Program-made: the position numbers and the translations under genes | NCBI GenBank assembly: GCA_020636215.1 | Contig: JACJYG010000006.1 | Coordinates: 992,001 to 1,056,000 of the forward strand | Direction of reading: 5' to 3' | Length of the DNA: 64,000 nt | Source: Lewinellaceae bacterium | Lineage (GTDB): Bacteria > Bacteroidota > Bacteroidia > Chitinophagales > Saprospiraceae | In this document: in pieces, positions 7,787 through 15,686 of the stretch | Numbering within the stretch: the first letter of the stretch is position 1 | How the letters are laid out: each line of letters starts with the position of its first letter | The notes under the pieces: generated by a model | What the model was told of the DNA's origin: nothing | Database searches by the model: none | The model's input: only the letters and a program-made list of their open reading frames with translations

Positions 7787-9238
7787 ATGAAATCAGCTGA
7801 TATTGAGCACGCCTTGCGCGGGTTATTTTACGATTGGGCCGGTGAGGAGCCGGATCTGCTGTTGCCCCTGGCGCCATCTGGCTCCAACCGGGTATATTAC
7901 CGATTGAAGAAGGGAGACAAGAGCGCCATCGGCGCCTTCAATCCCGACAGGAAGGAGAATGAGGCCTTCATCGGTTTTTCCCGCCATTTTCACTCCAAAG
8001 ATTTGCCGGTTCCGGAGATATACGCCGTCGGGCCGGATGGGTTGCTGTATCTGCAGGAAGATCTGGGATTTACCACGCTTTATAGCTATCTGTTGCAGAA
8101 AGGGGATTATTTCCCCGATTACCTGATCCGTATCTACAAACGGGTGGTGGAGCAATTGGCCCGCCTGCAGGTGGAAGGAGGAGAAGACCTGGATTACAGC
8201 CTGTGTTACCCCCGCGCCGCCTTCGATAAGCAGTCGATGATTTGGGACTTCAATACCTTCAAATACTATTTTCTGCGCCTGGCTGATGTCCCCTTTGACG
8301 AACAACTGCTGGAAAATGACATGGAGCAATTTGCCGAGTATCTGTTGCAGGCCGATAGCAGCCATTTCATGTTCCGGGATTTCCAGACGCGCAACATCAT
8401 GATCCGCTCCGGAGAGCCATATTTTATTGACTACCAAGGGGGGCGGAAGGGGGCTCTGCAGTACGACCTGGCTTCGCTACTCTACCAGGCAAAAGCTAAT
8501 ATACCGGACGATATCCGGCTGGAGTTGCTGGAGCACTACATGGATAGCCTGGAACAGATGCTACCGGTTGACCGGCAGCAATTTGTGGAATATTACTATG
8601 CATTTGTATTGGTCCGTTCTATTCAAGTGCTAGGCACCTATGGGTTCCGGGGGCTTTACGAGCGCAAGGAGTATTTCATCAACAGCATTCCTTTTGCGCT
8701 GCGGAACCTGAAATGGCTGTTTGACAATCAGAAACTGGCGGTGAAACTGCCTGAGTTAGAACAGGCCTTGCAACGCCTGATCGCATCCAAACGTTTTGAA
8801 CCATTCGACCGGATTAAAGGCGCTTCCAGTTTGCTCACGGTCCGGATCAACAGCTTTTCTTACAATAAAAATGGCATTCCGCCCGATCCGACCGGCAACG
8901 GCGGAGGTTTCGTCTTCGACTGTCGCTTCATTCACAACCCCGGCCGTTACGAACCCTACAAAAAGCTGACGGGCCGCGATGAGGCGGTTATCAATTTCCT
9001 GAAACACCATAGCCAGGCAAATGATTTCATGAATGATGTCTTCCGCATTGTCGACGCCGCAGTAGAGGATTATATCGACCGCAGTTTCACCAGCCTGATT
9101 GTCAACTTTGGTTGTACGGGGGGGCAACACCGGTCGGTTTACGCCGCTGATACCCTGGTCAACCACCTGAAGGAAAAATATGGCGTACGGGTAGAACTAA
9201 ACCACATTGAGCAGGAGCGTAAGGGGTGGCAGAATTAA
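7787..9238 (+). CDS. Amino-sugar-kinase-like domain fused to RapZ C-terminal domain
   Basis: The N-terminal part (about 1-330) is an aminoglycoside-phosphotransferase-fold kinase most like AmgK (N-acetylmuramate/GlcNAc anomeric kinase). It has the catalytic loop RDFQTRN (197-203), the metal-binding FIDYQ (213-217) and YDLASLL (226-232). The C-terminal part (about 348-480) is a RapZ/YvcJ C-terminal domain with NSFSYNKNGIP, FDCRFIHNP and GCTGGQHRS (442-450). In E. coli that RapZ domain senses glucosamine-6-P and controls GlmS through RNA; the RapZ P-loop N-domain is absent here. A role in amino-sugar sensing or cell-wall recycling is inference. No murU-like partner is adjacent. Confidence 0.85.
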   Translation: MKSADIEHALRGLFYDWAGEEPDLLLPLAPSGSNRVYYRLKKGDKSAIGAFNPDRKENEAFIGFSRHFHSKDLPVPEIYAVGPDGLLYLQEDLGFTTLYSYLLQKGDYFPDYLIRIYKRVVEQLARLQVEGGEDLDYSLCYPRAAFDKQSMIWDFNTFKYYFLRLADVPFDEQLLENDMEQFAEYLLQADSSHFMFRDFQTRNIMIRSGEPYFIDYQGGRKGALQYDLASLLYQAKANIPDDIRLELLEHYMDSLEQMLPVDRQQFVEYYYAFVLVRSIQVLGTYGFRGLYERKEYFINSIPFALRNLKWLFDNQKLAVKLPELEQALQRLIASKRFEPFDRIKGASSLLTVRINSFSYNKNGIPPDPTGNGGGFVFDCRFIHNPGRYEPYKKLTGRDEAVINFLKHHSQANDFMNDVFRIVDAAVEDYIDRSFTSLIVNFGCTGGQHRSVYAADTLVNHLKEKYGVRVELNHIEQERKGWQN

Positions 9239-9268
9239 ATTCTTGCTTCAGCCTACTGCCAACTGAAC

Positions 9269-9877
9269 TCACCCCATCAACTGTTTCATCAATTCTCCAA
9301 ATCCTTCTGCCTCCTCATACAAATGGTCGTTATAGGAAGTAGCCCGGAAGCGGAGATTATGCACCTGTTCGTCGCGTATTTCCAATTCAATCGTGATATT
9401 GCCGAATTTCTGGTTGAACTTGCCGCTGGCTTGTTCTTCCATTTGGAAAGTGGGGCGCGGCTTTAAATAATGGCGTTCCACGGTTTCCACCCAGTTGGGG
9501 CGGTTATAGGTACGGGTGTCCGAAACCTGAGTGCGGTAGCCGAGTTCGCGTACTTTTTCCTTGAGGTAATCGAAAAAAAAGGTTGCATCGCGCCGGCTGT
9601 AGCGGGTTTGGGCGAAGTGTATAACAAAGCCTTTGGACGAGGGCGTGTCCAGAAAGTCTAGCGCCTCGTCTATATCGAGAGGTAGCGCCTGGTAGATGGC
9701 GTATTGGTTGAAAAGCCAGTCGATGAGGCGACGGCGCACCAGGGTTTTTTTCCAGCGTTCATAATCAGCCAGCTCCGCGCTGCTGCGTTCAATCAGTTGG
9801 TGAAGAAGCGGTTGGGAAGGCGAGCTTTCCTCGGCTTTGCTAAAAAGGTTGCGGAGATAGGGCCACAGCTTATCCAT
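9269..9877 (-). CDS. Conserved-looking hypothetical protein, unrecognised
   Basis: I do not recognise this family. The 202-residue product (ATG at 9877, MDKLWPYLRNLF) is soluble-looking, with a helical N-terminal half rich in charged residues and a C-terminal half of alternating strands containing FVIHFAQTRYSRRDATFFF and a ...NITIELEIRDEQVHNLRF segment. No signal peptide, membrane segment or catalytic motif is obvious. Upstream in-frame starts at 9895 and 9955 are less likely because they run into the shared divergent regulatory region. It is convergent with the kinase-RapZ gene (30 bases apart) and divergent from the HemN-like gene, sharing its operator-like palindromes. Confidence 0.65.
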   Translation of the reverse strand: MDKLWPYLRNLFSKAEESSPSQPLLHQLIERSSAELADYERWKKTLVRRRLIDWLFNQYAIYQALPLDIDEALDFLDTPSSKGFVIHFAQTRYSRRDATFFFDYLKEKVRELGYRTQVSDTRTYNRPNWVETVERHYLKPRPTFQMEEQASGKFNQKFGNITIELEIRDEQVHNLRFRATSYNDHLYEEAEGFGELMKQLMG

Positions 9878-9942
9878 TGAATACCTGGTTTTCATCAGAA
9901 CAATACATCCCCAGCCATTGTTCCGGCCGGATTCAGCCAATA

Positions 9943-9954
9943 TGACAATTATCA
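9943..9954. promoter_or_regulatory. Crp/Fnr-type palindrome, site 1
   Basis: TGAC-AATT-ATCA is an imperfect dyad of the TGAY-N4-RTCA kind seen for Fnr/Dnr-family regulators. It lies in the divergent region before the HemN-like gene and 23 bp (about two helical turns) from site 2. Confidence 0.35.
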
Positions 9955-9965
9955 TCAGCGGTTAG

Positions 9966-9977
9966 TGACGCCTGTCA
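9966..9977. promoter_or_regulatory. Crp/Fnr-type palindrome, site 2
   Basis: TGAC-GCCT-GTCA is a perfect dyad. A -7-like TACCTTGC at 10002-10009 would put its centre near -41 relative to transcription start, the classical class II activator position. The -7 box deviates from consensus, which suits an activator-dependent promoter. Confidence 0.45.
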
Positions 9978-10043
9978 TTTATACCGCTCTGGCTGAGCCA
10001 ATACCTTGCATGTTGGTGGATTATATCGCGAAAGCTTTGAATC

Positions 10044-11393
10044 ATGAATTCTAAATTGCTGGAAAAGTACGACGTGCCGACTCCAGGATACGAGAGCTAT
10101 CCGGCTGTTTCTTATTGGGGAGGAGAACCTCCCAGCGAAGAAAGTTGGAGTGTAAGGGTTTTACATGCATTCCAGGGAAGCCCGGAAATCAGCGTGGGCA
10201 TCCATTTGCCTTTTTGTAAAAAAAACAACGGCAATGGTAATTGCAGCCAGGTAATCAACGACAATCCTGTATTAGAAACTACTTATATCAATACACTCCT
10301 GCAGGAATGGAAACTATATACCACCCTGTTACCTGGAAAGCCCGTCCTGCGGGAGTTGTTTTTAGACGGCGCGCCTGCCTTTTTCTCACCTGTGGGCCTC
10401 CGGCGCCTGGTGGAAGGCATTCTGGCAGGAGTAGAAGTTGCCCGGGAACATGAGTTCGGATTTAAGGCTCATCCTGCGAGCACGACACGCGAACATATGC
10501 AAGTGCTGGCGGAGCTGGGTTTTAACGCTATCTGTTTAGAAGTGCAGGCTTTTGAGCCGGCGTTGTTGCGGGCGCTCAACAGCCATCACTCCTTTGATGC
10601 GGTACATCGGGTAACGCTCCAGGCGCGGCGCCTTGGCTATCACACCATTCACTACAGCCTGCTTTTCAGCCTGCCTATGCAAACAAAAGCCCACATTTGG
10701 GAGATGGCCCGGAACGTGAGAATATTACTTCCCGGCCGCATCACCTTCCGCAGTTATGCGCCTGCACCGGGAAAAAAACTTGGCCAGCAGATATCTGATG
10801 CAGCCGGCCTGCCCTCGGGCAAGGAGAAATGGGAACTATACTGGCTGGGCCGGGAATTGCTGGAGAAAGCCGGTTATGTGGAGGCCGGACTGGGCGTCTT
10901 TGCGCTGCCTCCGGACAGCCTGTACCGGGCCATGGAAACAGGTAGCCTGCACCGCAACTTCATGGGGTACTCGCCTTTCTACACTGCCCTGAGTATTGGC
11001 CTGGGAGCCTCGGCCAATAGTGACAGTGGAGACGCCTATATTCGAAATCAATATAGCCTGGAAGCCTATCAGGAAAAGGTAGTCAATGGCCATTTTCCTT
11101 TTGAGAAAGGGCATTTGCTGACTCGGGAAGATCAGATTTTGCGGGGGCATATCCTGAATATTCTATGCCGCTATGAGACCATCTGGTATCTACCTGAGTA
11201 TCAGTGCGAGGCTTTGTTTGAAGGGCTGGAGCGCCTTCAGCCACTGGAGGCCGATGGGCTTTTACGGCGATATCCCTTCCAACTCAAGGTGACTTCCCGT
11301 GGCCGTCCCTTCCTTCGGAATATCTGTCTGGCATTGGACGCACGCTATTGGCGAAAACAGCCATCGGGGCAGATGTTTAGCCAGATGGCATAG
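10044..11393 (+). CDS. HemN-like protein with degenerate radical-SAM motif
   Basis: Along its whole 449 residues this follows oxygen-independent coproporphyrinogen III oxidase (HemN): ESYP near 17-20, GIHLPFC (52-58), the ELGFNAICLEVQAF segment, HRNFMGY and the C-terminal GRPFLRNICLALD. But the [4Fe-4S]/SAM motif CxxxCxxCxC reads CKKNNGNGNC (58-67): the second and third cluster cysteines are Asn62 and Gly65, only Cys58 and Cys67 remain. The following GGGTP loop is DGAP (108-111). It therefore should not bind a normal radical-SAM cluster and is probably a pseudoenzyme, perhaps a haem or porphyrin binder or sensor. It opens the stress island and has two Crp/Fnr-type sites upstream. Confidence 0.85.
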   Translation: MNSKLLEKYDVPTPGYESYPAVSYWGGEPPSEESWSVRVLHAFQGSPEISVGIHLPFCKKNNGNGNCSQVINDNPVLETTYINTLLQEWKLYTTLLPGKPVLRELFLDGAPAFFSPVGLRRLVEGILAGVEVAREHEFGFKAHPASTTREHMQVLAELGFNAICLEVQAFEPALLRALNSHHSFDAVHRVTLQARRLGYHTIHYSLLFSLPMQTKAHIWEMARNVRILLPGRITFRSYAPAPGKKLGQQISDAAGLPSGKEKWELYWLGRELLEKAGYVEAGLGVFALPPDSLYRAMETGSLHRNFMGYSPFYTALSIGLGASANSDSGDAYIRNQYSLEAYQEKVVNGHFPFEKGHLLTREDQILRGHILNILCRYETIWYLPEYQCEALFEGLERLQPLEADGLLRRYPFQLKVTSRGRPFLRNICLALDARYWRKQPSGQMFSQMA

Positions 11394-11414
11394 CATCAAG
11401 ATCGTACTGTAGCC

Positions 11415-11426
11415 TGATGAAAATCA
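11415..11426. promoter_or_regulatory. Crp/Fnr-type palindrome, site 3
   Basis: TGAT-GAAA-ATCA, a perfect dyad in its half-sites, lies upstream of hsp20. Its centre is about 51 bp from the first base of the -7 box at 11472, so about -65 from the likely start of transcription, compatible with class I activation. Confidence 0.45.
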
Positions 11427-11471
11427 TCGGCTGGATTGACAAATGATAAGGCATGCCAGGTGTAAAAAGGA

Positions 11472-11479
11472 TATTTTTG
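11472..11479 (+). promoter_or_regulatory. -7 promoter box for hsp20
   Basis: TATTTTTG matches TAnnTTTG 37 bases before the hsp20 ATG. No -33 box is present at the usual spacing. The short leader then contains a small hairpin, GGGGA-GGTT-TCCCC (11485-11498). Confidence 0.55.
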
Positions 11480-11516
11480 AAAACGGGGAGGTTTCCCCTC
11501 GATAAAATCAATCGCC

Positions 11517-11963
11517 ATGATCCGTCCACCGATAAAAAACCGATCCTTTGACCGAATGGGCGAGAAATTTGCCACATTGATCGACCCTAACCACTTTTTG
11601 GGGAGAAGTTCTTTAGACATTCACCAACACCCACACCTTCCTCCTGTAAATATCCTGAAAAAAGGCCTGCTATTTGAGATGGAAGTGGTCGTGCCGGGTT
11701 TCAAAAAGGAAGAACTCGAAGTGTCTCTTCAGGATGACGTGTTGACCATTCGGGGTCAAAAATCCTACCCTGCCAGCGAAAAGAAAGGGGAATACATCAT
11801 GGAAGAGTTTGACATCGATTCGTTCGAACGCAAATTCAAACTGGCCCGTACTATCGCCCATGAAAAAATATCCGCCAAGTACGAAAACGGTGTTCTGAGG
11901 CTAACTTTTACCGACGTGCCCAAAGAAGAAGAAAAGGCTTACCAAAAGGTAAAGGTCCTTTAA
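11517..11963 (+). CDS. Hsp20/alpha-crystallin small heat-shock protein
   Basis: This is an ATP-independent holdase chaperone. The 148-residue protein has a short N-terminal arm, then the alpha-crystallin domain (about 48-140) beginning LLFEMEVVVPGFKKEEL and ending YENGVLRLTFTDVPKEEE, which includes the characteristic GVLRLTF strand motif. The length is typical for bacterial Hsp20. It lies between the HemN-like gene and a UspA gene (15 bases downstream), so co-transcription with the UspA, AAA and phosphotransferase genes is likely. Confidence 0.92.
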   Translation: MIRPPIKNRSFDRMGEKFATLIDPNHFLGRSSLDIHQHPHLPPVNILKKGLLFEMEVVVPGFKKEELEVSLQDDVLTIRGQKSYPASEKKGEYIMEEFDIDSFERKFKLARTIAHEKISAKYENGVLRLTFTDVPKEEEKAYQKVKVL

Positions 11964-11978
11964 ATCAAAAAACAATCC

Positions 11979-12869
11979 ATGCAACAAGCATTTAGCAGAA
12001 CACTTTTGGCAATGGACCTCTCGCCCATGGACCAGCGGTTGTTGAAGTATGTGGCTGCCAATGCAGGGGCTTTAGGAATAGAGAAGGCTTATTTCGTCCA
12101 CATTATGGAAAACTTCGCCATGCCTAAAAATGTGGATGTGCAGTTTCAGAAGCTTTTTGCCCCGGAATATCCGATCGATGAAAAAGTCCGGGATAAAATG
12201 AGTTATGACATCGGGGAAGTACTTGGACGTCATCCCGAGCTAGATTGCACCGTAGAAGTTCTTGAAGGAAAACCCTATGAAAAATTGATCCACTGGACGA
12301 AGGTCAAGGAGATCGACCTGCTGGTGGTGGGTAAAAAGAAGAGGAGTGAAGGAAGCGGCATTACCGCCAGAAGAGTAGCCCGTAATACGGCCTGTAATGT
12401 ACTCTTCTTGCCGGACAGGGCCAGCCTCCAGACAGACAATATTGTAGTGCCGATGGACTTTTCCAGCCACTCCCGGCGGGCATTGCAGGTAGCTCTGGCC
12501 ATTCAGGAGCGCTTGCCCGGCCTGAAGGTCCATGGTTTGTATATCGTCGACCTTCCACCTGCTGATTATTACTCCCGAACCCATCCGGGCCTGGGATACC
12601 GGGCCGTGTTGATGGAGTCGGCCCAGTTGGCCTATCACAGTTTTATGGAGGATAATGGTTTCCCGGAAAGCCTGATCGAGATGAACTTCCTCGAAAACAA
12701 ACGCTATAATATTACCAGCTATATTGAATCCTTTGCCAAGGAGAAGACAGCCTCACTGGTCGTCATGGGAGCACGGGGCCATTCCCCCCTTGAAACTTTT
12801 CTGTTCGGGAGTATAACGGAAAAACTGGTAGAACGCGTCAGCCAGACGCCGGTACTCGTCATCCGCTAG
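11979..12869 (+). CDS. Tandem universal stress protein (UspA)
   Basis: Two Usp domains occupy about 1-145 and 150-296. The second keeps the ATP-binding signature GARGHSPLETFLFGSITE near the C-terminus, followed by the VLVIR final strand. The first has a weakened version (GKKKRSEGSGITARRVARN). Such tandem Usps act as ATP-dependent survival factors under starvation or low oxygen. It lies 15 bases after hsp20 and 26 before the AAA kinase gene. Confidence 0.92.
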   Translation: MQQAFSRTLLAMDLSPMDQRLLKYVAANAGALGIEKAYFVHIMENFAMPKNVDVQFQKLFAPEYPIDEKVRDKMSYDIGEVLGRHPELDCTVEVLEGKPYEKLIHWTKVKEIDLLVVGKKKRSEGSGITARRVARNTACNVLFLPDRASLQTDNIVVPMDFSSHSRRALQVALAIQERLPGLKVHGLYIVDLPPADYYSRTHPGLGYRAVLMESAQLAYHSFMEDNGFPESLIEMNFLENKRYNITSYIESFAKEKTASLVVMGARGHSPLETFLFGSITEKLVERVSQTPVLVIR

Positions 12870-12895
12870 GATTTTTCCTGATAAAACGATGTGAA

Positions 12896-13441
12896 GTGCA
12901 GCAACCTCCTGCCCTCCGGCCCTCCTTTTCCTTCCCGCTCCTGGTCGTTGTACTCGGGCTGCCGGGAACGGGCAAAACCACCTTTGCCAGAATGCTTGCA
13001 CAGCGGCTGGGCGCCCTGCATTTCAATACCGACATAATACGAGAGGAACTGGGCTTGAAGGGACAGTATGGCGAAGTTGCCAAACAGCGGGTCTACCAAA
13101 GCATGGAAGCCCGTGCCCGGGCAGCGCTCCAGAAAAAGCAGGCCGTCGTAGTCGATGGCACCTTTTTTAAACCGGCTCTGCGAAAGCCCTACCAGGAAAT
13201 GGCCGCCGCACTCGGCCTGCCAGCCTGTTGGATACAGCTTGAGGCGTCGGATGCCATCGTCAAAGAACGGGTGGCCCAGAAGCGAAAACACAGCGAGGCC
13301 GATTATTCCGTGTACCTCCGGATTCGGGATGCCTGGGCGCCTCTGGAAACCGAACACCTGAAACTTTCATCGGAGGAAAGCCTTGAGACGATGGTGGAAA
13401 AAGCCCTGTCTTTCCTTCAAATCCAAAATTCCGGGCCATGA
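12896..13441 (+). CDS. AAA-family P-loop kinase (COG0645 type)
   Basis: This 181-residue P-loop protein has Walker A GLPGTGKTT (21-29) and an AL-HFNTDIIREEL switch typical of the zeta-toxin/COG0645 kinase-like family. That family is often found fused to the C-terminus of a COG2187 phosphotransferase; here the two are separate genes in reversed order, overlapping by 4 bases (ATGA at 13438-13441). The start is a GTG at 12896; the only nearby upstream ATG is followed at once by a stop. Substrate is unknown. Confidence 0.8.
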   Translation: MQQPPALRPSFSFPLLVVVLGLPGTGKTTFARMLAQRLGALHFNTDIIREELGLKGQYGEVAKQRVYQSMEARARAALQKKQAVVVDGTFFKPALRKPYQEMAAALGLPACWIQLEASDAIVKERVAQKRKHSEADYSVYLRIRDAWAPLETEHLKLSSEESLETMVEKALSFLQIQNSGP

Positions 13442-14451
13442 CCAGGGATCAAATTCAGCAGTTGATCGAGGATGGGCGCTTTGCAGCCGAGGGCCAATCC
13501 TTTCAGTTGGCTGAAACCCATATTTCCTGGGTCCTGCTCTCCGGCAAGAATGCCTATAAGATCAAAAAGCCGGTGAAATTCGATTTCCTGGATTTCTCAA
13601 CGCTGGAGAAGCGCCGGTACTATTGTCAGCGGGAACTGGAGCTCAACAGCCGATTTTGCCAGGGTATCTACCTTGAAGTTCAAGCCGTAGTTGAAGGCCC
13701 GGCGGGCTTGTCTATTGGTGGGAAAGGCGCTACCATTGATTATGCCCTGCACATGAAACGACTGGATGGCAGCCGGCAGATGAACCTCCTGTTGGAACAA
13801 AACCTCGTTACTCCATTCCATATGCAGCAAGTGGGCGAAAAGCTGTCCATCTTTCATACCTATACCGATGTCATCGAGCGGCCGCCCGATATTGGTGGCA
13901 TGCAGGCCAGTTTCTCGGACCTCGCCAGTGTGGCCAATAGGCTAAAAGCCCTGCTTGGGCCTTCGGTAAAAAAAAAGCTAATGGAAAGCCTTGTCTTTGG
14001 CCGGTCTTTCCTGGGCCTCCATGCCGAGCGCTTGCTGGAGCGGGGCCGGCAGGGCTTTATCATTGATGGCCATGGCGACCTGCATTCCAGAAATATCTTT
14101 CTTCTTGAGGAACCCATCATTTTTGACTGCATCGAGTTCAACGATGCCTTCCGGTATGTAGACGTGTTGGATGAGCTCGCTTTTTTGTGTATGGACCTGG
14201 ACTACTATGGCTTCCGGCAATTGGAAGCGCCCTTGCTGAATGCCTATATGCGGGAAAACGATTGCATCGGTGGAGATGAGGATTGGGCTCTTTTTCTTTT
14301 CTTTAAATGGTATCGGGCCAATGTACGGCTGAAAGTGAAGGCATTGCAGTCTTTACAGGAAGGGGAGCAGGCCGGATCACGGACCCAAAGCACCATCGAA
14401 GAATACTGGCAACTGTATTCGGCCTATTATCACGAGCTGCGAAAAAAATAG
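13438..14451 (+). CDS. Aminoglycoside-phosphotransferase-fold kinase (COG2187 type)
   Basis: The 337-residue protein has an APH/ChoK-fold: a nucleotide-binding Lys region (NAYKIKKPVKFDFLDF, about 40-55), the catalytic loop HGDLHSRNIF (about 217-226) and the metal-binding IFDCIEFND. It is a stand-alone version of the N-terminal half of the bifunctional phosphotransferase/ATP-binding proteins found in DosR-like and stress islands of other bacteria. Translational coupling to the preceding AAA gene through the ATGA overlap supports a joint function. The substrate is not known. A hairpin follows the stop. Confidence 0.82.
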   Translation: MTRDQIQQLIEDGRFAAEGQSFQLAETHISWVLLSGKNAYKIKKPVKFDFLDFSTLEKRRYYCQRELELNSRFCQGIYLEVQAVVEGPAGLSIGGKGATIDYALHMKRLDGSRQMNLLLEQNLVTPFHMQQVGEKLSIFHTYTDVIERPPDIGGMQASFSDLASVANRLKALLGPSVKKKLMESLVFGRSFLGLHAERLLERGRQGFIIDGHGDLHSRNIFLLEEPIIFDCIEFNDAFRYVDVLDELAFLCMDLDYYGFRQLEAPLLNAYMRENDCIGGDEDWALFLFFKWYRANVRLKVKALQSLQEGEQAGSRTQSTIEEYWQLYSAYYHELRKK

Positions 14452-14466
14452 AGGCTAAAAAAAAAA

Positions 14467-14490
14467 GGAGCACTGCTTGTAGCGTGCTCC
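14467..14490 (+). terminator. Hairpin after the phosphotransferase gene
   Basis: GGAGCAC (14467-14473) pairs with GTGCTCC (14484-14490) around a 10-nt loop, preceded by a run of ten A and followed by a weak T-containing stretch. It probably ends the hsp20-usp-AAA-kinase transcript. Read on the other strand it has a proper U-tract. Confidence 0.6.
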
Positions 14491-14822
14491 TGTATTCCCT
14501 AAAATCACCCAATTGAGCTCATGTTCCCCGAAAATCCGGGGATATAGCCTTGTCTTTTTTGTCAGTGATACAAAGAAAGGCATTCCGGGGTATTGGTAAA
14601 CTGATGTTTGTCAGGGGCGAAGGTGATTTTTATCACCGCCAGAAAAAGGCTGCTAATCTGTGCAAATGATGGCCGTTTACGGATAGTGGATAGCCCTTCA
14701 TTCGGGTAGGAAAATTGAGAAAAGTCACTTACCCTTTATGATTTTTCTCATTCAGAAAACCGGGAAAAAAGTGCTGTTTTGATCTAGGATATACAGGCCT
14801 CTATTACCTAAGGACAAAAGCC
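14491..14822. other. Regulatory intergenic region before second uspA
   Basis: Between the phosphotransferase hairpin and the second UspA gene there is no gene. The region holds the palindrome GGTGAT-TTTT-ATCACC (14622-14637) and an 8-bp inverted repeat TGAGAAAA (14716-14723)/TTTTCTCA (14743-14750). I see no convincing TAnnTTTG box. Confidence 0.5.
14622..14637. promoter_or_regulatory. Crp/Fnr-type palindrome, site 4
   Basis: GGTGATTTTTATCACC is a perfect 6+6 dyad. It contains the Fnr-like core TGAT-N4-ATCA and can equally be read as a Crp-like GGTGA-N6-TCACC. It is the best of the four sites and lies about 190 bp before the second UspA gene. Confidence 0.5.
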
Positions 14823-15677
14823 ATGCAAATGATCAAGAAGATCCTGTTCCCCACTGATTTTTCGGCGACAGCGCAGAACGCGTTCCGCAATTGTATTCTG
14901 CTGGCGGATAAATATGGAGCCGATATTCAAATGGTGCATGTCATATTTCCGGAGTATGAAGCACTGGATCTTCCCGTCATGGCGGCACAGGCTACTAAAG
15001 AAAAAGCAGAAGCTGCCCGCGCCGTCATGAAATCTTTAGTAGAAACCACGCTGGCGCAAATACAGTCCGTCTACAAACTGGAATCCCTGCCCAATATTCA
15101 ATCTGATGTAGAAATCGGCACCCCTGGCAACCTCATCGGGGAAGTAGCGCGGCGCGATGGAGCCGACCTTATAGTGATTGGTACGAAAGGGGAGCACAAC
15201 GTACTGGAGCGGGTATTTGGGAGTGTTACTACCGCCGTCATTGAAAAAGCACCCTGCCACGTGTGGGTCGTACCGGAAGGGGCTTCTGCCGAAAAGATTG
15301 ACATTGTAGCTTACGCCAGCGACCTGCAGGAAGCCGACCCTTATCACATCTGGGAAGTAGGCAAGTTATTGGAGCCTTTCAATCCGGTTATCCATTGTGT
15401 GCATGTCAATAAGGATCGTTCGGTTGAGCGGGCGATCAACTTTGCCAGCCTGGGGGCCTTTTTTGAGCATCATGCACCTGCGCTTCAAATCAGCTTTCAT
15501 CCTTTATCCGGCCCATCCGTTGAGGAAGCGCTGGAGGAATATATCCAGATTCATGATGTAGATATTCTGGTGATGTATGCGCCTCAGCACCATTGGTTGC
15601 GGCGGATATTCCGGAAGAGTTATACAAAAAGCATGGCGTTGGAAACGCATGTGCCTTTACTCATCCTCAAGAAATAA
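14823..15677 (+). CDS. Tandem universal stress protein (UspA), second copy
   Basis: The 284-residue protein opens with the classic Usp strand MIKKILFPTDFSATAQNAF. The first domain (about 3-152) keeps the nucleotide-binding G-x2-G-x9-G(S/T) signature as GTKGEHNVLERVFGSVT. The second domain (about 158-284) is degenerate, with no glycine signature (MYAPQHHWLRRIFRKSYTKS), the opposite pattern to the first UspA in this island. It starts at ATG 14823 or 14829. Nine bases separate it from the GCS2-CBS gene, so they form one operon. Confidence 0.9.
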   Translation: MQMIKKILFPTDFSATAQNAFRNCILLADKYGADIQMVHVIFPEYEALDLPVMAAQATKEKAEAARAVMKSLVETTLAQIQSVYKLESLPNIQSDVEIGTPGNLIGEVARRDGADLIVIGTKGEHNVLERVFGSVTTAVIEKAPCHVWVVPEGASAEKIDIVAYASDLQEADPYHIWEVGKLLEPFNPVIHCVHVNKDRSVERAINFASLGAFFEHHAPALQISFHPLSGPSVEEALEEYIQIHDVDILVMYAPQHHWLRRIFRKSYTKSMALETHVPLLILKK

Positions 15678-15686
15678 CCGCTGACT

